NCBI GenBank assembly: GCA_036507655.1
Contig: DATCIS010000031.1
Span: 1 to 23,458 of the forward strand
Origin: 2-01-FULL-49-22 sp036507655
GTDB taxonomy: Bacteria > Patescibacteriota > Saccharimonadia > Saccharimonadales > UBA10212
Direction of reading: 5' to 3'
DNA: 23,458 nucleotides
Position 1 is the stretch's first letter. Every line of letters starts with the position of its first letter. Made by a program: the position numbers and the translations under genes. This document shows positions 13,479-21,653 of the stretch, one piece after another. The notes beneath the pieces are model-generated. The model worked only from the letters and a program-made list of their open reading frames with translations. It ran no database searches and was not told the origin of the DNA.

Positions 13479-14777
13479 TTGGTGGGAAATTTTAATAAAA
13501 AAACCATTAAAGACATCAATTTAGCCGGCAAGCGGGTGTTATTGCGGGCTGATTATAATGTGCCCGATATTGAAAGCGATTACCGGATTAAACAGTCGGT
13601 TCCAACCATTGAACGAATCCTGGAGCAAAAACCACAACTTCTCATAATTATCTCTCACCTTGGCCGTCCGAAGAGAGCTACCCCCAGTCTAAGTTTGCAG
13701 CCAATAGCCAGGCAGCTTAGCCAGCTTTTAAACCGGCGGGTATACTTCGCGCCGGACTGCATCGGTGATGAGGTAAAAGGAACTGTCGGTCGCCTAAAAG
13801 ACGGCGATGCCTTGATGTTAGAAAATCTGCGTTTCCACGAAGGGGAAGAAGGAAACTCACATGAATTTGCCAAATCGCTGGTGGAAGCGACGGGTGCCGA
13901 GGTATTCGTCCAAGATGGATTTGGAGTCGTCCATCGAGCGCACGCCAGCACTGATGCTATCACCAGGCTACTACCATCAGTGGCTGGATTACTGCTACAA
14001 AAAGAGGCCGAAACTATAAACAGAGTCATGAAGGATCCAGACCGCCCGCTAGTAGCGGTCATTGGCGGTGCTAAAATCAGTGACAAACTCGAAGCCATGA
14101 ATTGTCTAGTAGAGCTGGCAGACTATGTAGCTGTTGGCGGTGCGATGGCTAACAACTTTTTGAAAATCAAGGGCCATTCCATTGGCAAGAGTTTGTACGA
14201 CAAAGATGACTTGAAGCTTGCCAGAGAAGTTTTAAATAAGGCTGAGGCTAAGGCCAGGAAGCAAGCATTTAACATTCTTTTGCCGGTAGATGTCGTTGTG
14301 TCCACATCTGCTGAAGGCCGGGCACCGACTCGAATAGTCGACCTAACGAGCCATACGCTATCGGATATAGAAGCTTACCCAAGACTGCCGAAGCCGAAAA
14401 GTTATAGAGTCGGCCAAAACGAAGCCATCTGCGATATTGGTCCGATCAGCGCCGCTCGGATCGCCGGCCTAATCGGCCTGGCCAAGACTGTAATCTGGAA
14501 CGGAACACTAGGAGTAACGGAAACAAGGGGCATCGCCGCAGCCCAGGCACCGTTTAGTCACGGTACCCGCGTGGTGGCTGAAGCCATGATAGGCCCACAC
14601 AACCAGCACCCTACCAAACCGTTCAGCCTTGTAGGCGGTGGTGATACTAGCGGTTACGTAGAATCTGCTGGATTGACAGATGATTTTGACCATGTTTCGA
14701 CCGGCGGCGGAGCCAGCCTAGAGTTGATGGCTGGCAAAAAGCTGCCCGGTATCGAAGCCCTAGATGACAAGCAATAA
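13479..14777 (+). CDS. pgk: Phosphoglycerate kinase
   Basis: PGK transfers phosphate from 1,3-bisphosphoglycerate to ADP, an ATP-yielding step of glycolysis. Motifs in order: RVLLRADYNVP, SHLGRP, MLENLRFHEGEE, GGAKISDK, NGTLGVTE (a variant of NGPMGVFE), GGGDT, and STGGGASLELMAGKKLPGIEAL. The length is normal at about 430 residues. No ATG begins the frame. AAGGA at 13467-13471 is seven bases before TTG 13479 and ten before GTG 13482, so translation starts at one of these; the longer frame from 13437 overlaps the tRNA terminator and is rejected. TATACT at 13455-13460 is a likely -10 box. tpiA follows in the same direction after 75 bases, forming a glycolytic cluster. Confidence 0.95.
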   Translation: MVGNFNKKTIKDINLAGKRVLLRADYNVPDIESDYRIKQSVPTIERILEQKPQLLIIISHLGRPKRATPSLSLQPIARQLSQLLNRRVYFAPDCIGDEVKGTVGRLKDGDALMLENLRFHEGEEGNSHEFAKSLVEATGAEVFVQDGFGVVHRAHASTDAITRLLPSVAGLLLQKEAETINRVMKDPDRPLVAVIGGAKISDKLEAMNCLVELADYVAVGGAMANNFLKIKGHSIGKSLYDKDDLKLAREVLNKAEAKARKQAFNILLPVDVVVSTSAEGRAPTRIVDLTSHTLSDIEAYPRLPKPKSYRVGQNEAICDIGPISAARIAGLIGLAKTVIWNGTLGVTETRGIAAAQAPFSHGTRVVAEAMIGPHNQHPTKPFSLVGGGDTSGYVESAGLTDDFDHVSTGGGASLELMAGKKLPGIEALDDKQ

Positions 14778-14852
14778 TGTAGGAATTATGAATAGCTATG
14801 TACAGCTGAAGTTGTCATGTAAAATAAGCTTAACAACGATGATAGGGTGGCT

Positions 14853-15644
14853 ATGAACAAGATTCTCATAGTGGGGAACTGGAAAATGTACCTCAATACT
14901 AGCCAGGCCAGTCTTTTGGTGCATCGGTTGCATGAGAAAATTAAAATTCACCAGGACATCGAGGTCGTTTTAGCGCCCAGCATGCTGACTCTTCAACCAT
15001 TAAGCGTCCAGATTGACCGCCGTAAATTCCGCCTAGCTGCCCAAAATGCCTATTTTCGCGACGAAGGCCCGTACACCGGCGAAGTCAGCTTCGCCATGCT
15101 TAGAGATCTGGTTCATTACGCTATTATTGGCCATAGCGAGCGCCGCAACGTTTTTGGCGAGAATCTAGATATGGTTCGCGACAAGGTGGCGGCGGCCGTC
15201 CGGAACGAAATTACGCCGATTTTGTGCGTCGGCGAGACCAAAAACGAACGCGATGACGGCGAAACCAAGCAGGTCTTGCATGACCAGCTGATGACCGCGC
15301 TTTCCAATCTGACAGCCAAGGAAGTTCGCGGTGTGGTAATCGCTTACGAACCGGTGTGGGCCGTTGGCAGCGGCGATATTGCCAAACCGGACCAGGTTGA
15401 GGAAGCCGTAAGCTACATCAAAAAATATGTCGAAGACGTCTTTAACGCCAAAGCCGCCAAGGGAATAAAAGTTCTGTATGGCGGCAGCGTGGTACCAGAA
15501 GTTATAGCCGGCTTTTTGGATATTCCTGGGGTAGATGGGTTTCTGGTGGGTGGCGCCAGCCTGAACTATCATAGTTTTGCAGATATTGTGACGGCCGCTA
15601 GAAGATGGCAGAGAAGCAAGGGGGAAGATGAAACACGAGGATAA
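14853..15644 (+). CDS. tpiA: Triosephosphate isomerase
   Basis: TpiA interconverts dihydroxyacetone phosphate and glyceraldehyde-3-phosphate. The 263-residue barrel has GNWKMY (substrate Asn/Lys near residues 9-11), IIGHSERR with the catalytic His, AYEPVWAVGSG with the catalytic Glu and the loop-6 region, YGGSV, and GFLVGGASL. ATG 14853 gives the family N-terminus MNKILIVGNWKM; GTG 14847, two codons upstream, is possible. ATAGGG just upstream is a plausible ribosome site, and TAAAAT near 14819 may be its own -10. The stop overlaps the start of the next gene by 17 bases. Confidence 0.96.
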   Translation: MNKILIVGNWKMYLNTSQASLLVHRLHEKIKIHQDIEVVLAPSMLTLQPLSVQIDRRKFRLAAQNAYFRDEGPYTGEVSFAMLRDLVHYAIIGHSERRNVFGENLDMVRDKVAAAVRNEITPILCVGETKNERDDGETKQVLHDQLMTALSNLTAKEVRGVVIAYEPVWAVGSGDIAKPDQVEEAVSYIKKYVEDVFNAKAAKGIKVLYGGSVVPEVIAGFLDIPGVDGFLVGGASLNYHSFADIVTAARRWQRSKGEDETRG

Positions 15645-16344
15645 AAAGCATTTTGATATCAGCAAACCGCGACGGCACGGACCGGATCCAACCTCCAAGC
15701 CGATAATTGTCGGTCATCATCCGATGATGCCGGACCCGATGATTAGGGAGGAACGACAAAAAGCTACTAAACCGATAAATGTAGCTTCGGACGGCGAAAC
15801 GCCAGAGTCCGTACAGGTTAGGCAGGATGAGAAAACACCAGAGGAACCGGCCAAACCGGACAATTTACCCAATCTCTCGGATATTTCAGCACCACACGAG
15901 GTCAGCCCGGCGCTGACTCCGTCAGCTGAACCTATTCCTGAACTGGTAAAGCCACAAGCTCCCACTGTCACGCCCGAACATGCACCCGGCGCCGTATTTC
16001 CACCATCTAGCCCAACACCTGAAAACTCCGCTGCTCCGGCAGAGACAAGAATGCCCGAAGCACCACCTTCGACAGCCACCATGCCAGCCGCACGCCCCTT
16101 ACAGCCTGTTGTCAAAACACCTGAGCCACCAATACCACCCGAACCGCCAACTGGCCAAGAACTGCACATACCGGCAGGCCATACAGCCGTTCACCATAAG
16201 CCCAGAATTTGGGTATGGCTGCTAATAGCTCTAATTATTCTGATATGGGTCTATGTTGCCGTTGACATATTAACTGACGTGAGCCTACCCTACGAAATTT
16301 TCAAGAATTCAGCCAGCGGCTCGACGACAACGCACAAGCTCTAA
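15628..16344 (+). CDS. Proline-rich protein with single C-terminal membrane helix
   Basis: The 238 residues begin with a polar, basic segment (KHFDISKPRRHGPDP, then PIIVGHHPMMPDP). About 130 residues rich in Pro, Glu, Ala and Thr follow, with no predicted fold. One hydrophobic helix (WVWLLIALIILIWVYVAVDIL, about residues 196-216) comes next, then a short Ser/Thr tail. With no signal peptide, the long proline-rich part is probably cytoplasmic and anchored at its C-terminus, or inserted the other way round. The start lies inside tpiA (17-base overlap), so the two are translated together. Function unknown; the basic GHHPMMPDP segment looks like a conserved motif but I cannot name the family. Confidence 0.75.
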   Translation: MKHEDKKHFDISKPRRHGPDPTSKPIIVGHHPMMPDPMIREERQKATKPINVASDGETPESVQVRQDEKTPEEPAKPDNLPNLSDISAPHEVSPALTPSAEPIPELVKPQAPTVTPEHAPGAVFPPSSPTPENSAAPAETRMPEAPPSTATMPAARPLQPVVKTPEPPIPPEPPTGQELHIPAGHTAVHHKPRIWVWLLIALIILIWVYVAVDILTDVSLPYEIFKNSASGSTTTHKL

Positions 16345-16363
16345 ATTATTGCTCCTAGCATTC

Positions 16364-16372
16364 TGATAAAAT
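16364..16372 (+). promoter_or_regulatory. Extended -10 box for uvrD (TGATAAAAT)
   Basis: TG-A-TAAAAT ends six bases before the GTG start of uvrD, so the transcript should begin at or next to the start codon (leaderless). No -35 match or Shine-Dalgarno sequence is present. Confidence 0.5.
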
Positions 16373-16378
16373 ATTAAG

Positions 16379-18502
16379 GTGTTAAATAATCTCTTTGCTG
16401 GGCTAAACCCCGAGCAAAAAAGGGCGGTTGAGACAACCGAAGGCCCAATGCTGATTTTAGCTGGCGCCGGCAGCGGCAAGACCAAAACGTTGACGCACCG
16501 CATCGCTTATTTGCTGTCTACACGCCACGCGACGCCGTATAACATTCTGGCCGTAACATTTACCAACAAGGCTGCCGGCGAGATGCGCAGCCGCATCGCG
16601 ACTCTGCTTGGTAGGCCGACCGACAGCCGAGCACTGTTGCCTTTCATGGGCACATTCCATAGTGTCTGTGTGCGGATTCTGCGCCAAGACGGCCAATCAA
16701 TCGGAATTGCTCGCAACTTCGTGATTTGGGATGAGGGCGACCGCTTGCAGGCTATCAAACAGGCCAGCCGCCGCGCTGGAGTAGATGAGAAAAGCTTTCC
16801 GCCAAACTTGCTGGTATCTCTAATAAGCGGCGCTAAGAATGAGATGGTCACCCCAGAAGAATTTGCCGGCTACGCCAACAGCCCAGCCACTCGCGCGGCT
16901 GCTAAGGTTTTCCCGCTTTACGAACGTCTACTGAAAGAAGCCAACGCACTGGACTTTGACGATTTGATAGCCCGGACGGTCGAAATGCTCAATCGTATAG
17001 AGGAGGTACAGGCCAAGTGGCAAAAACAGTTTAAGTACGTGATGGTTGACGAGTACCAAGACACCAACGCCGCGCAGTATCAGCTTATACGTCTGCTGAC
17101 CGGACCTCACCGCAACATCGCCGTCGTCGGCGACGACTGGCAGAGCATTTATTCCTGGCGCGGCGCCGATTACCGCAATATTTTAAATTTCGAGCACGAT
17201 TTTAAGGGATGCACAGTTATTAAGCTCGAGCAAAACTACCGCAGTAGCAAAAACATTTTGGAGGCCGCGCATCAGGTAATCAGTCACAACCGCCAGCGTA
17301 GTAATAAGAAGCTATGGACCGAGGCCAGCAAAGGATCGCCGGTGCAAATTATTCAAGTTAACAGCGAGCGCGCCGAGGCCGAGGCTATAATACGGCGCAT
17401 AAGAGTAGCCGTAGATATCGGCGCGCGCAGCTTCCGGGATTACGCGGTGCTTTACCGCACCAACGCCCAAAGCCGTGCCATCGAAGAAGTCTTCATCCAA
17501 TACGGTCTGCCGTACCGGATTATCGGCAGTGTGCGATTCTATGAACGCAAAGAAATTAAAGACATTTTGGCCTATTTGCGCCTGATTTATCAGCCGGAGG
17601 ACTCAGTCAGTTTTGAGCGAATTGTCAACCAGCCGCCGCGGGGTATTGGGCCGGTATCACTGGCCAGCTTTGCCGATTGGCGCTCGCGCATGCGCTACGG
17701 CTTACTTGAAGGCCTACAAAAAATTGACCAGTGCGAACCGTTGGCACCCAAAGCCCGCGCCGGCTTCGCCGACTTGGCTAATCTGATTGCCAGCTTCCGC
17801 ACCCAGATAGAGGGGTTGCCCCCAGAAGTATTAATCGACTCCCTGCTTAGACGGCTGGACTATCTTAACTACTTGCACGACGGCTCGCCGCACGGCGAAG
17901 CCCGCAAGGAAAACGTCAAAGAGCTTTTGACGGTGGCGGCCGAGTACCACGATTTAGGATTATCCGGCTTCTTGGAAGAGGTTTCCCTACTAACCGATAT
18001 TGACCAAACCGACTTTGACAGCGAGGCAGTAACATTGATGACGCTGCATTCGGCTAAAGGTCTGGAGTTCCCGGCGGTTATCATTACCGGCCTCGAGGAA
18101 ACAGTTCTGCCTCATTCGCGGGCGCTCTATGACGCCAATGAAATGGAGGAAGAGCGGCGGTTGATGTACGTTGGCATGACTCGCGCTAAAGAGGAACTGC
18201 TGTTAACCTATGCTACTTCACGTACGCTTTATGGCGGCCGGATGTTCAATCCACCCAGCCGCTTCCTGGCCGATTTGGAAGCCGGAGTCGTGGCTCCCCT
18301 AGATTTAGCTACCGACACCTCTTCGACCAATGACGAGCCGCGTTATATACCGGAGCTCAATGAGGGAGATGGCGTGAAGCACGAAATATTCGGTGAGGGC
18401 ACAGTTTTGGAAGTAGAAGGCGAAACCGCCACTGTCTACTTCAAAGGCAGGGGAACCAAAAAGCTCAATATCGCCTTCGCGCCCCTAACTAAGATAGAAT
18501 AG
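16379..18502 (+). CDS. uvrD: ATP-dependent 3'-5' DNA helicase, UvrD/PcrA type
   Basis: A superfamily 1A helicase of 707 residues that unwinds DNA during nucleotide excision repair, mismatch repair and replication restart. Motifs: LNPEQ near residue 10, Walker A GAGSGKT (29-35), AVTFTNKAAGEMRSR, Walker B VDEYQDTN (about 222-229), GDDWQSIYSWRGAD, LEQNYRSS, VTLMTLHSAKGLEFPAVI, and EEERRLMYVGMTRAKEEL. The C-terminal 50 residues (EGDGVKHEIFGEGTVLEVEG onwards) form the Tudor-like RNA-polymerase-binding tail of PcrA/UvrD. PcrA is an equally valid name. GTG 16379 is the only sensible start. Five bases separate its stop from the next gene. Confidence 0.95.
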   Translation: MLNNLFAGLNPEQKRAVETTEGPMLILAGAGSGKTKTLTHRIAYLLSTRHATPYNILAVTFTNKAAGEMRSRIATLLGRPTDSRALLPFMGTFHSVCVRILRQDGQSIGIARNFVIWDEGDRLQAIKQASRRAGVDEKSFPPNLLVSLISGAKNEMVTPEEFAGYANSPATRAAAKVFPLYERLLKEANALDFDDLIARTVEMLNRIEEVQAKWQKQFKYVMVDEYQDTNAAQYQLIRLLTGPHRNIAVVGDDWQSIYSWRGADYRNILNFEHDFKGCTVIKLEQNYRSSKNILEAAHQVISHNRQRSNKKLWTEASKGSPVQIIQVNSERAEAEAIIRRIRVAVDIGARSFRDYAVLYRTNAQSRAIEEVFIQYGLPYRIIGSVRFYERKEIKDILAYLRLIYQPEDSVSFERIVNQPPRGIGPVSLASFADWRSRMRYGLLEGLQKIDQCEPLAPKARAGFADLANLIASFRTQIEGLPPEVLIDSLLRRLDYLNYLHDGSPHGEARKENVKELLTVAAEYHDLGLSGFLEEVSLLTDIDQTDFDSEAVTLMTLHSAKGLEFPAVIITGLEETVLPHSRALYDANEMEEERRLMYVGMTRAKEELLLTYATSRTLYGGRMFNPPSRFLADLEAGVVAPLDLATDTSSTNDEPRYIPELNEGDGVKHEIFGEGTVLEVEGETATVYFKGRGTKKLNIAFAPLTKIE

Positions 18503-18507
18503 TTGAC

Positions 18508-19695
18508 ATGAAAGAGCGCCTAAAACAGCGCCCCTATATTATTCCGGTTTTGGGACTGTTCTTGGGCGTGGGTATTGTAGCGACTATTTGGGCTACTCGC
18601 AGTAGCGGCGAGACTTTCCGGCCCAGCGATGCCCACGTAGTTTATCTTTTTGACAGCGGCGATCGACACGTTTTGGATACGCGCGCCCAAACCGTCGGTG
18701 AGTTAATCGGTCGCTTAAGCTTGAACCTGATAGCGGAGGACGTGGTTGAACCAACGTTAGACACGCCGATAGTCGAAGATAATTTCCGCGTCAATATTTA
18801 CCGCGCTCGTCCGGTAACCGTTGTAGACGGCCAGAACCGGATTGTTACCCTGACTGCCCAACGCAGCCCGCGGACCGTAGCCAAGAATGCCGGCCTTGAA
18901 GTTCATGCCGAAGACATTGCTACTTTCCAACAAGGTGATCTAGGCGAGAATATCCTCGGCGAACAAGTAGTTGTAACGCGGGCAACTCCAATCACGCTCA
19001 ACCTATATGGTACGCAGGTATCAACGTACACCTTAGCCAAGACCGTAGAAGACATGTTGATTGAAAAACGGATAGCACTAGACAACGGTGAAAACGTCGT
19101 TCCTGAGCTGGCCACAAAAATAACACCCAACATGCAGGTATTTGTGCTGGCCAGAGGAGCAACCGTTGAAACGGAAGAGCAAGTTATCGCTGCACCCACA
19201 GAAACGGTCAATGACCCTAGGCTAAGTTTTGGTACGACCGCCACGCGTCAAGAAGGTAGTCCCGGGAAAAAGTTTGTTACATATCTGATAACCAAAAAGG
19301 ATAACGAAACTATACGCCGGCTCATCCAAGAGGCCATTATTGATCCAGCTGTACCCAAGATTGTTGCTAGAGGCACGGCCATAAACGTCGACAAAGACAA
19401 ACAGGCATTAATGGCTAAAGCCGGCATTCGCAGCTCTGATTTCGCCTACGTTAACTATATTGTGAGTCATGAATCCAACTGGAACCCATATGCTTCCGGA
19501 TTCCCGCGCGGCACACCGTATACAGGAGCCTACGGATTATGTCAGGCCTATCCAGGCAGTAAAATGGCTACTGCTGGATCGGATTGGCTAGATAATCCAG
19601 TTACTCAATTACGCTGGTGTAACGGCTACGCCGTCAGCCGATATGGCGGTTGGGCTGCTGCCTATAACTACTGGTCTAGCCATGGTAACTGGTAA
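18508..19695 (+). CDS. Cell-wall DUF348-G5-transglycosylase protein (YabE/Rpf-like)
   Basis: A 395-residue exported protein. A basic N-terminus and one membrane helix (IIPVLGLFLGVGIVATIWA) are followed by three DUF348 repeats (about 42-97, 98-155, 156-210). A G5-like domain (about 210-275) precedes a C-terminal lysozyme-like domain with the catalytic Glu of SHESNWNP (E322), TGAYGLCQAYPGSKMA and YGGWAAAYNYW. The layout matches YabE/Sps-type and resuscitation-promoting-factor-like proteins, which cut glycan strands of peptidoglycan. Two cysteines in the catalytic domain (GLCQ, RWCNGY) could form a disulfide. It lies five bases after uvrD and overlaps ksgA by 14 bases, so it is part of one operon; the two cytosolic neighbours give no functional clue. 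Confidence 0.9.
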   Translation: MKERLKQRPYIIPVLGLFLGVGIVATIWATRSSGETFRPSDAHVVYLFDSGDRHVLDTRAQTVGELIGRLSLNLIAEDVVEPTLDTPIVEDNFRVNIYRARPVTVVDGQNRIVTLTAQRSPRTVAKNAGLEVHAEDIATFQQGDLGENILGEQVVVTRATPITLNLYGTQVSTYTLAKTVEDMLIEKRIALDNGENVVPELATKITPNMQVFVLARGATVETEEQVIAAPTETVNDPRLSFGTTATRQEGSPGKKFVTYLITKKDNETIRRLIQEAIIDPAVPKIVARGTAINVDKDKQALMAKAGIRSSDFAYVNYIVSHESNWNPYASGFPRGTPYTGAYGLCQAYPGSKMATAGSDWLDNPVTQLRWCNGYAVSRYGGWAAAYNYWSSHGNW

Positions 19696-20473
19696 GAATA
19701 TCTCAGCTAAAAAAAGTCTTGGGCAGCATTGGTTGACTGATGAAACGACCTTGAGGGCTATACGCGATAGTGCCGATTTGAACAGCGAAGATATTGTATT
19801 AGAAATTGGCCCCGGACTCGGGAATCTTACTTCTCATTTGGTAAAAAGGGTAAAGCAGGTCGTTGCTGTCGAGCTTGATAAATCTTTGGCTACTGAGTTG
19901 CCTAAAAGTTTGAAAGCTCCCAACTTGGAAGTCTTGCAAGCTGACATTCTTAAATTTGACCTGACTAAACTCCCACGCGACTACAAAGTCGTTGCCAACA
20001 TCCCTTACTATCTGACAAGTAATCTGCTGCGTAATTTAAGTGAATCATCTAACCCGCCGGCGGCAATGACGCTTTTGGTGCAGAGAGAAGTTGCCGAGCG
20101 TATCTGCGCAAAGCCGGGGCAAATGAACATACTGGCTGTCAGCGCTCAGCTTTTTTATGAATGCCGTCTCGGCCTGAAAGTGCTTTCCCATCTGTTTACA
20201 CCGCCACCCAAAGTTGATTCGCAGCTAGTATTACTAAAAAGACGGCCGACTCCGCTTTTTCCGAATCTGGACACAGCCAAATTTTTCCGAATCGCCAGAG
20301 CCGGTTTTTCGGAAAAGCGCAAAAAACTGCGTAGCTCTCTTGCCGGCGGCCTCCACATCACCAAACAGGAGTCTGACAACCTACTTAAAGGCGCCGGTTT
20401 AGACGGTAACCGGCGAGCCCAAGAACTATCCCTTGAGGACTGGCATAAGTTAAGCGAGACCATCAAAATCTGA
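19682..20473 (+). CDS. ksgA: 16S rRNA (adenine1518-N6/adenine1519-N6)-dimethyltransferase
   Basis: KsgA (RsmA) dimethylates two adjacent adenines near the 3' end of 16S rRNA using S-adenosylmethionine, a checkpoint of 30S assembly. Signatures: KKSLGQHWLTD at the N-terminus, the SAM site LEIGPGLGNLT, VELDK, the catalytic NIPYYLTS (NxPY), and FTPPPKVDSQLVLLKRR. The length of 263 residues is normal. ATG 19682 is chosen over the frame beginning at 19643 because the family N-terminus begins here and the shorter start sits in the stop region of the preceding gene (14-base overlap), suggesting coupled translation. Confidence 0.95.
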   Translation: MVTGKNISAKKSLGQHWLTDETTLRAIRDSADLNSEDIVLEIGPGLGNLTSHLVKRVKQVVAVELDKSLATELPKSLKAPNLEVLQADILKFDLTKLPRDYKVVANIPYYLTSNLLRNLSESSNPPAAMTLLVQREVAERICAKPGQMNILAVSAQLFYECRLGLKVLSHLFTPPPKVDSQLVLLKRRPTPLFPNLDTAKFFRIARAGFSEKRKKLRSSLAGGLHITKQESDNLLKGAGLDGNRRAQELSLEDWHKLSETIKI

Positions 20474-20481
20474 TGGATTTT
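20460..20481 (+). terminator. Weak terminator after ksgA
   Basis: CCATCA (20460-20465) and TGATGG (20471-20476) enclose five bases and are followed by ATTTTC. The stem begins inside the last ksgA codons. Only four T are present, so termination may be partial. Confidence 0.4.
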
Positions 20482-20500
20482 CAAAGATAAGACTAAACGA

Positions 20501-20633
20501 AGTACAGCCTCTGACCAAACTTAGCCTTACCCGAGCGGAGCCGGACCGGTCGGCTGCGGAGATGCGATAATTTCTATTCGCAGCTCAGGCAGACGACCGT
20601 CCGCGCGTGAGCGGTTTGGGAGGAGGCTGTAGC
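20501..20633 (+). ncRNA. Candidate rod-shaped RNA between ksgA and the marR-type gene
   Basis: Four nested complementary pairs fold this stretch into one long rod: TACAGCCTC (20503-20511) with GAGGCTGTA (20623-20631); CCAAAC with GTTTGG; CGGACCGGTC with GACCGTCCG (one bulge); and GCTGCG (20553-20558) with CGCAGC (20579-20584). Rod-like RNAs of this size include SRP RNA and 6S RNA, but the SRP GGAA-loop core is absent and I cannot match 6S. No clear promoter was identified; a weak AGCAG/CTGCT hairpin with CTTT follows. Confidence 0.4.
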
Positions 20634-20660
20634 AGCGTTCTTCCCCCTGCTCTTTACCGA

Positions 20661-20694
20661 AATACTTGACTAGTCAAGTATTGATTGTTAGGAT
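20661..20694 (+). promoter_or_regulatory. Promoter and palindromic operator of the marR-type gene
   Basis: A perfect 22-bp palindrome (20661-20682, half-site AATACTTGACT) contains the -35 hexamer TTGACT (20666-20671). Exactly 17 bases later is TAGGAT (20689-20694), six bases before ATG 20701. MarR-family dimers bind such palindromes, so binding here should block the gene's own promoter. Confidence 0.75.
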
Positions 20695-20700
20695 TAAAGC

Positions 20701-21138
20701 ATGAGAACTAAACTATTGGGCGAAAAATCAACATTTCCTCCCCTGCTCCACTTGTCGTATATCTTACAACAAGTTTCAGATGAGCTGCTGATTGATAAAG
20801 CCGGAGTAGGGCTCTCACAGGCCCGCATTATGAGTGTTTTACACCAAAGTGTTCCTTACTCCCAGCGTTCAGTTGCTGTCAGCCTGGCCCAAACCGAGGC
20901 TAATGCCAGCCGGCAGCTCCGGCAAATGAAAAGGCAAGGGCTGGTCAAGATCACCAAGACTAAAAAAGACGGTCGGCAGCGGGACGTTATTCTGACTAAA
21001 AAAGGTCATAATGCGTACAAGAAAGCCGAGAAGCTGCTTAAGAGACAGCAAAACGAATTCATGCGTTTACTAGCCAGCAGCGAAGTCAAGGCCTTTGAAC
21101 GCGCCACCCACAACCTATCAAAATCGCTTAACTCTTAA
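20701..21138 (+). CDS. MarR-family transcriptional regulator
   Basis: The 145-residue protein has the MarR layout: N-terminal dimerisation helices, a helix-turn-helix around YSQRSVAVSLAQTEANASRQLRQMKRQGLV (about residues 59-88), a basic wing with KDGRQRDVILTKKG, and a C-terminal dimerisation helix. These proteins usually repress their own promoter and nearby genes and release DNA on binding a small ligand or on thiol oxidation. No cysteine is present, so an OhrR-like redox switch is unlikely. The palindrome over its promoter supports autoregulation. The mRNA should be leaderless. No adjacent efflux or enzyme gene is seen, since ssrA follows, so the target may be elsewhere. Confidence 0.88.
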   Translation: MRTKLLGEKSTFPPLLHLSYILQQVSDELLIDKAGVGLSQARIMSVLHQSVPYSQRSVAVSLAQTEANASRQLRQMKRQGLVKITKTKKDGRQRDVILTKKGHNAYKKAEKLLKRQQNEFMRLLASSEVKAFERATHNLSKSLNS

Positions 21139-21163
21139 TTAACCAGAAAACATAAGCGGCGTA

Positions 21164-21192
21164 TTGTAAAGTGTTTGCTCTTGTGGTATAAT
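21164..21192 (+). promoter_or_regulatory. Promoter of ssrA
   Basis: TTGTAA (21164-21169), 17 bases, then a perfect TATAAT (21187-21192) with TGG just upstream as extended -10. The start near 21199 leaves a 20-nt 5' leader containing the hairpin GCCTC-GAAA-GAGGC (21199-21212), to be removed by RNase P. Confidence 0.8.
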
Positions 21193-21218
21193 ATTAACGC
21201 CTCGAAAGAGGCTAACGC

Positions 21219-21621
21219 GGGGCTGAATTTAGCTCGACGTTTGGACTTTAACAGATTTTGATGGCAGGCCGGGTTGATCTGCACGTTAGCCGGATCAATA
21301 CATTAGATGCCAAAACATCTATCCGCGAAAAGCTGGCTATGTTGAATCCGTTCAACCAGTTGGCTCTAGCAACAGTTCGCGCTTAATATCCGCGGACCGT
21401 GCTGACTTACAACGCCAGATAGCAAGTTAGCGCGTCATATTTTCTGGCTGCTCTGAACCTAAGTGGCCCGCTTAAGTTCAGCTAAGACTGCCGGGCGCTC
21501 GAACCGGTTCGCTTTTTGGCCGTTTCTATGAATCGGTTTGATAAATCTTAAACGGTCTAAGCCTGTAGTCATTGGATCTGTTACCAATCGGACGCGGGTT
21601 CATTGCCCGCCAGCTCCACCA
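21219..21621 (+). ncRNA. ssrA: Transfer-messenger RNA (tmRNA)
   Basis: tmRNA rescues stalled ribosomes and tags the unfinished protein. The tRNA-like ends pair: GGGGCTG at 21219-21225 with CAGCTCC at 21611-21617, then A and encoded CCA (21619-21621); the T arm has GGGTTCATTGCCC. The 403-nt length is within the usual range. The tag frame, judged from the UAGAU element just upstream, resumes at GCC 21309 and stops at TAA 21384: 25 residues starting AKTSIREKLAML and ending LALATVRA. This is longer than the common 10-15 residue tags and ends in RA rather than AA. Resume-codon placement is by analogy with E. coli, so the first one or two residues are uncertain. Confidence 0.93.
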
Positions 21622-21626
21622 AAAAC

Positions 21627-21653
21627 GCATCAGCTTATAGTTGGTGCTTTTTT
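21627..21653 (+). terminator. Terminator of ssrA
   Basis: GCATCAG (21627-21633) pairs with TTGGTGC (21641-21647) using two G-T pairs, followed by six T. It lies five bases after the tmRNA CCA end. Confidence 0.8.

Noticed and set aside
20501..20633. SRP (4.5S) RNA
   Set aside because: AGGCAGACGAC resembles a part of E. coli 4.5S RNA, but the essential GGAA tetraloop and AGCAG symmetric loop are absent.
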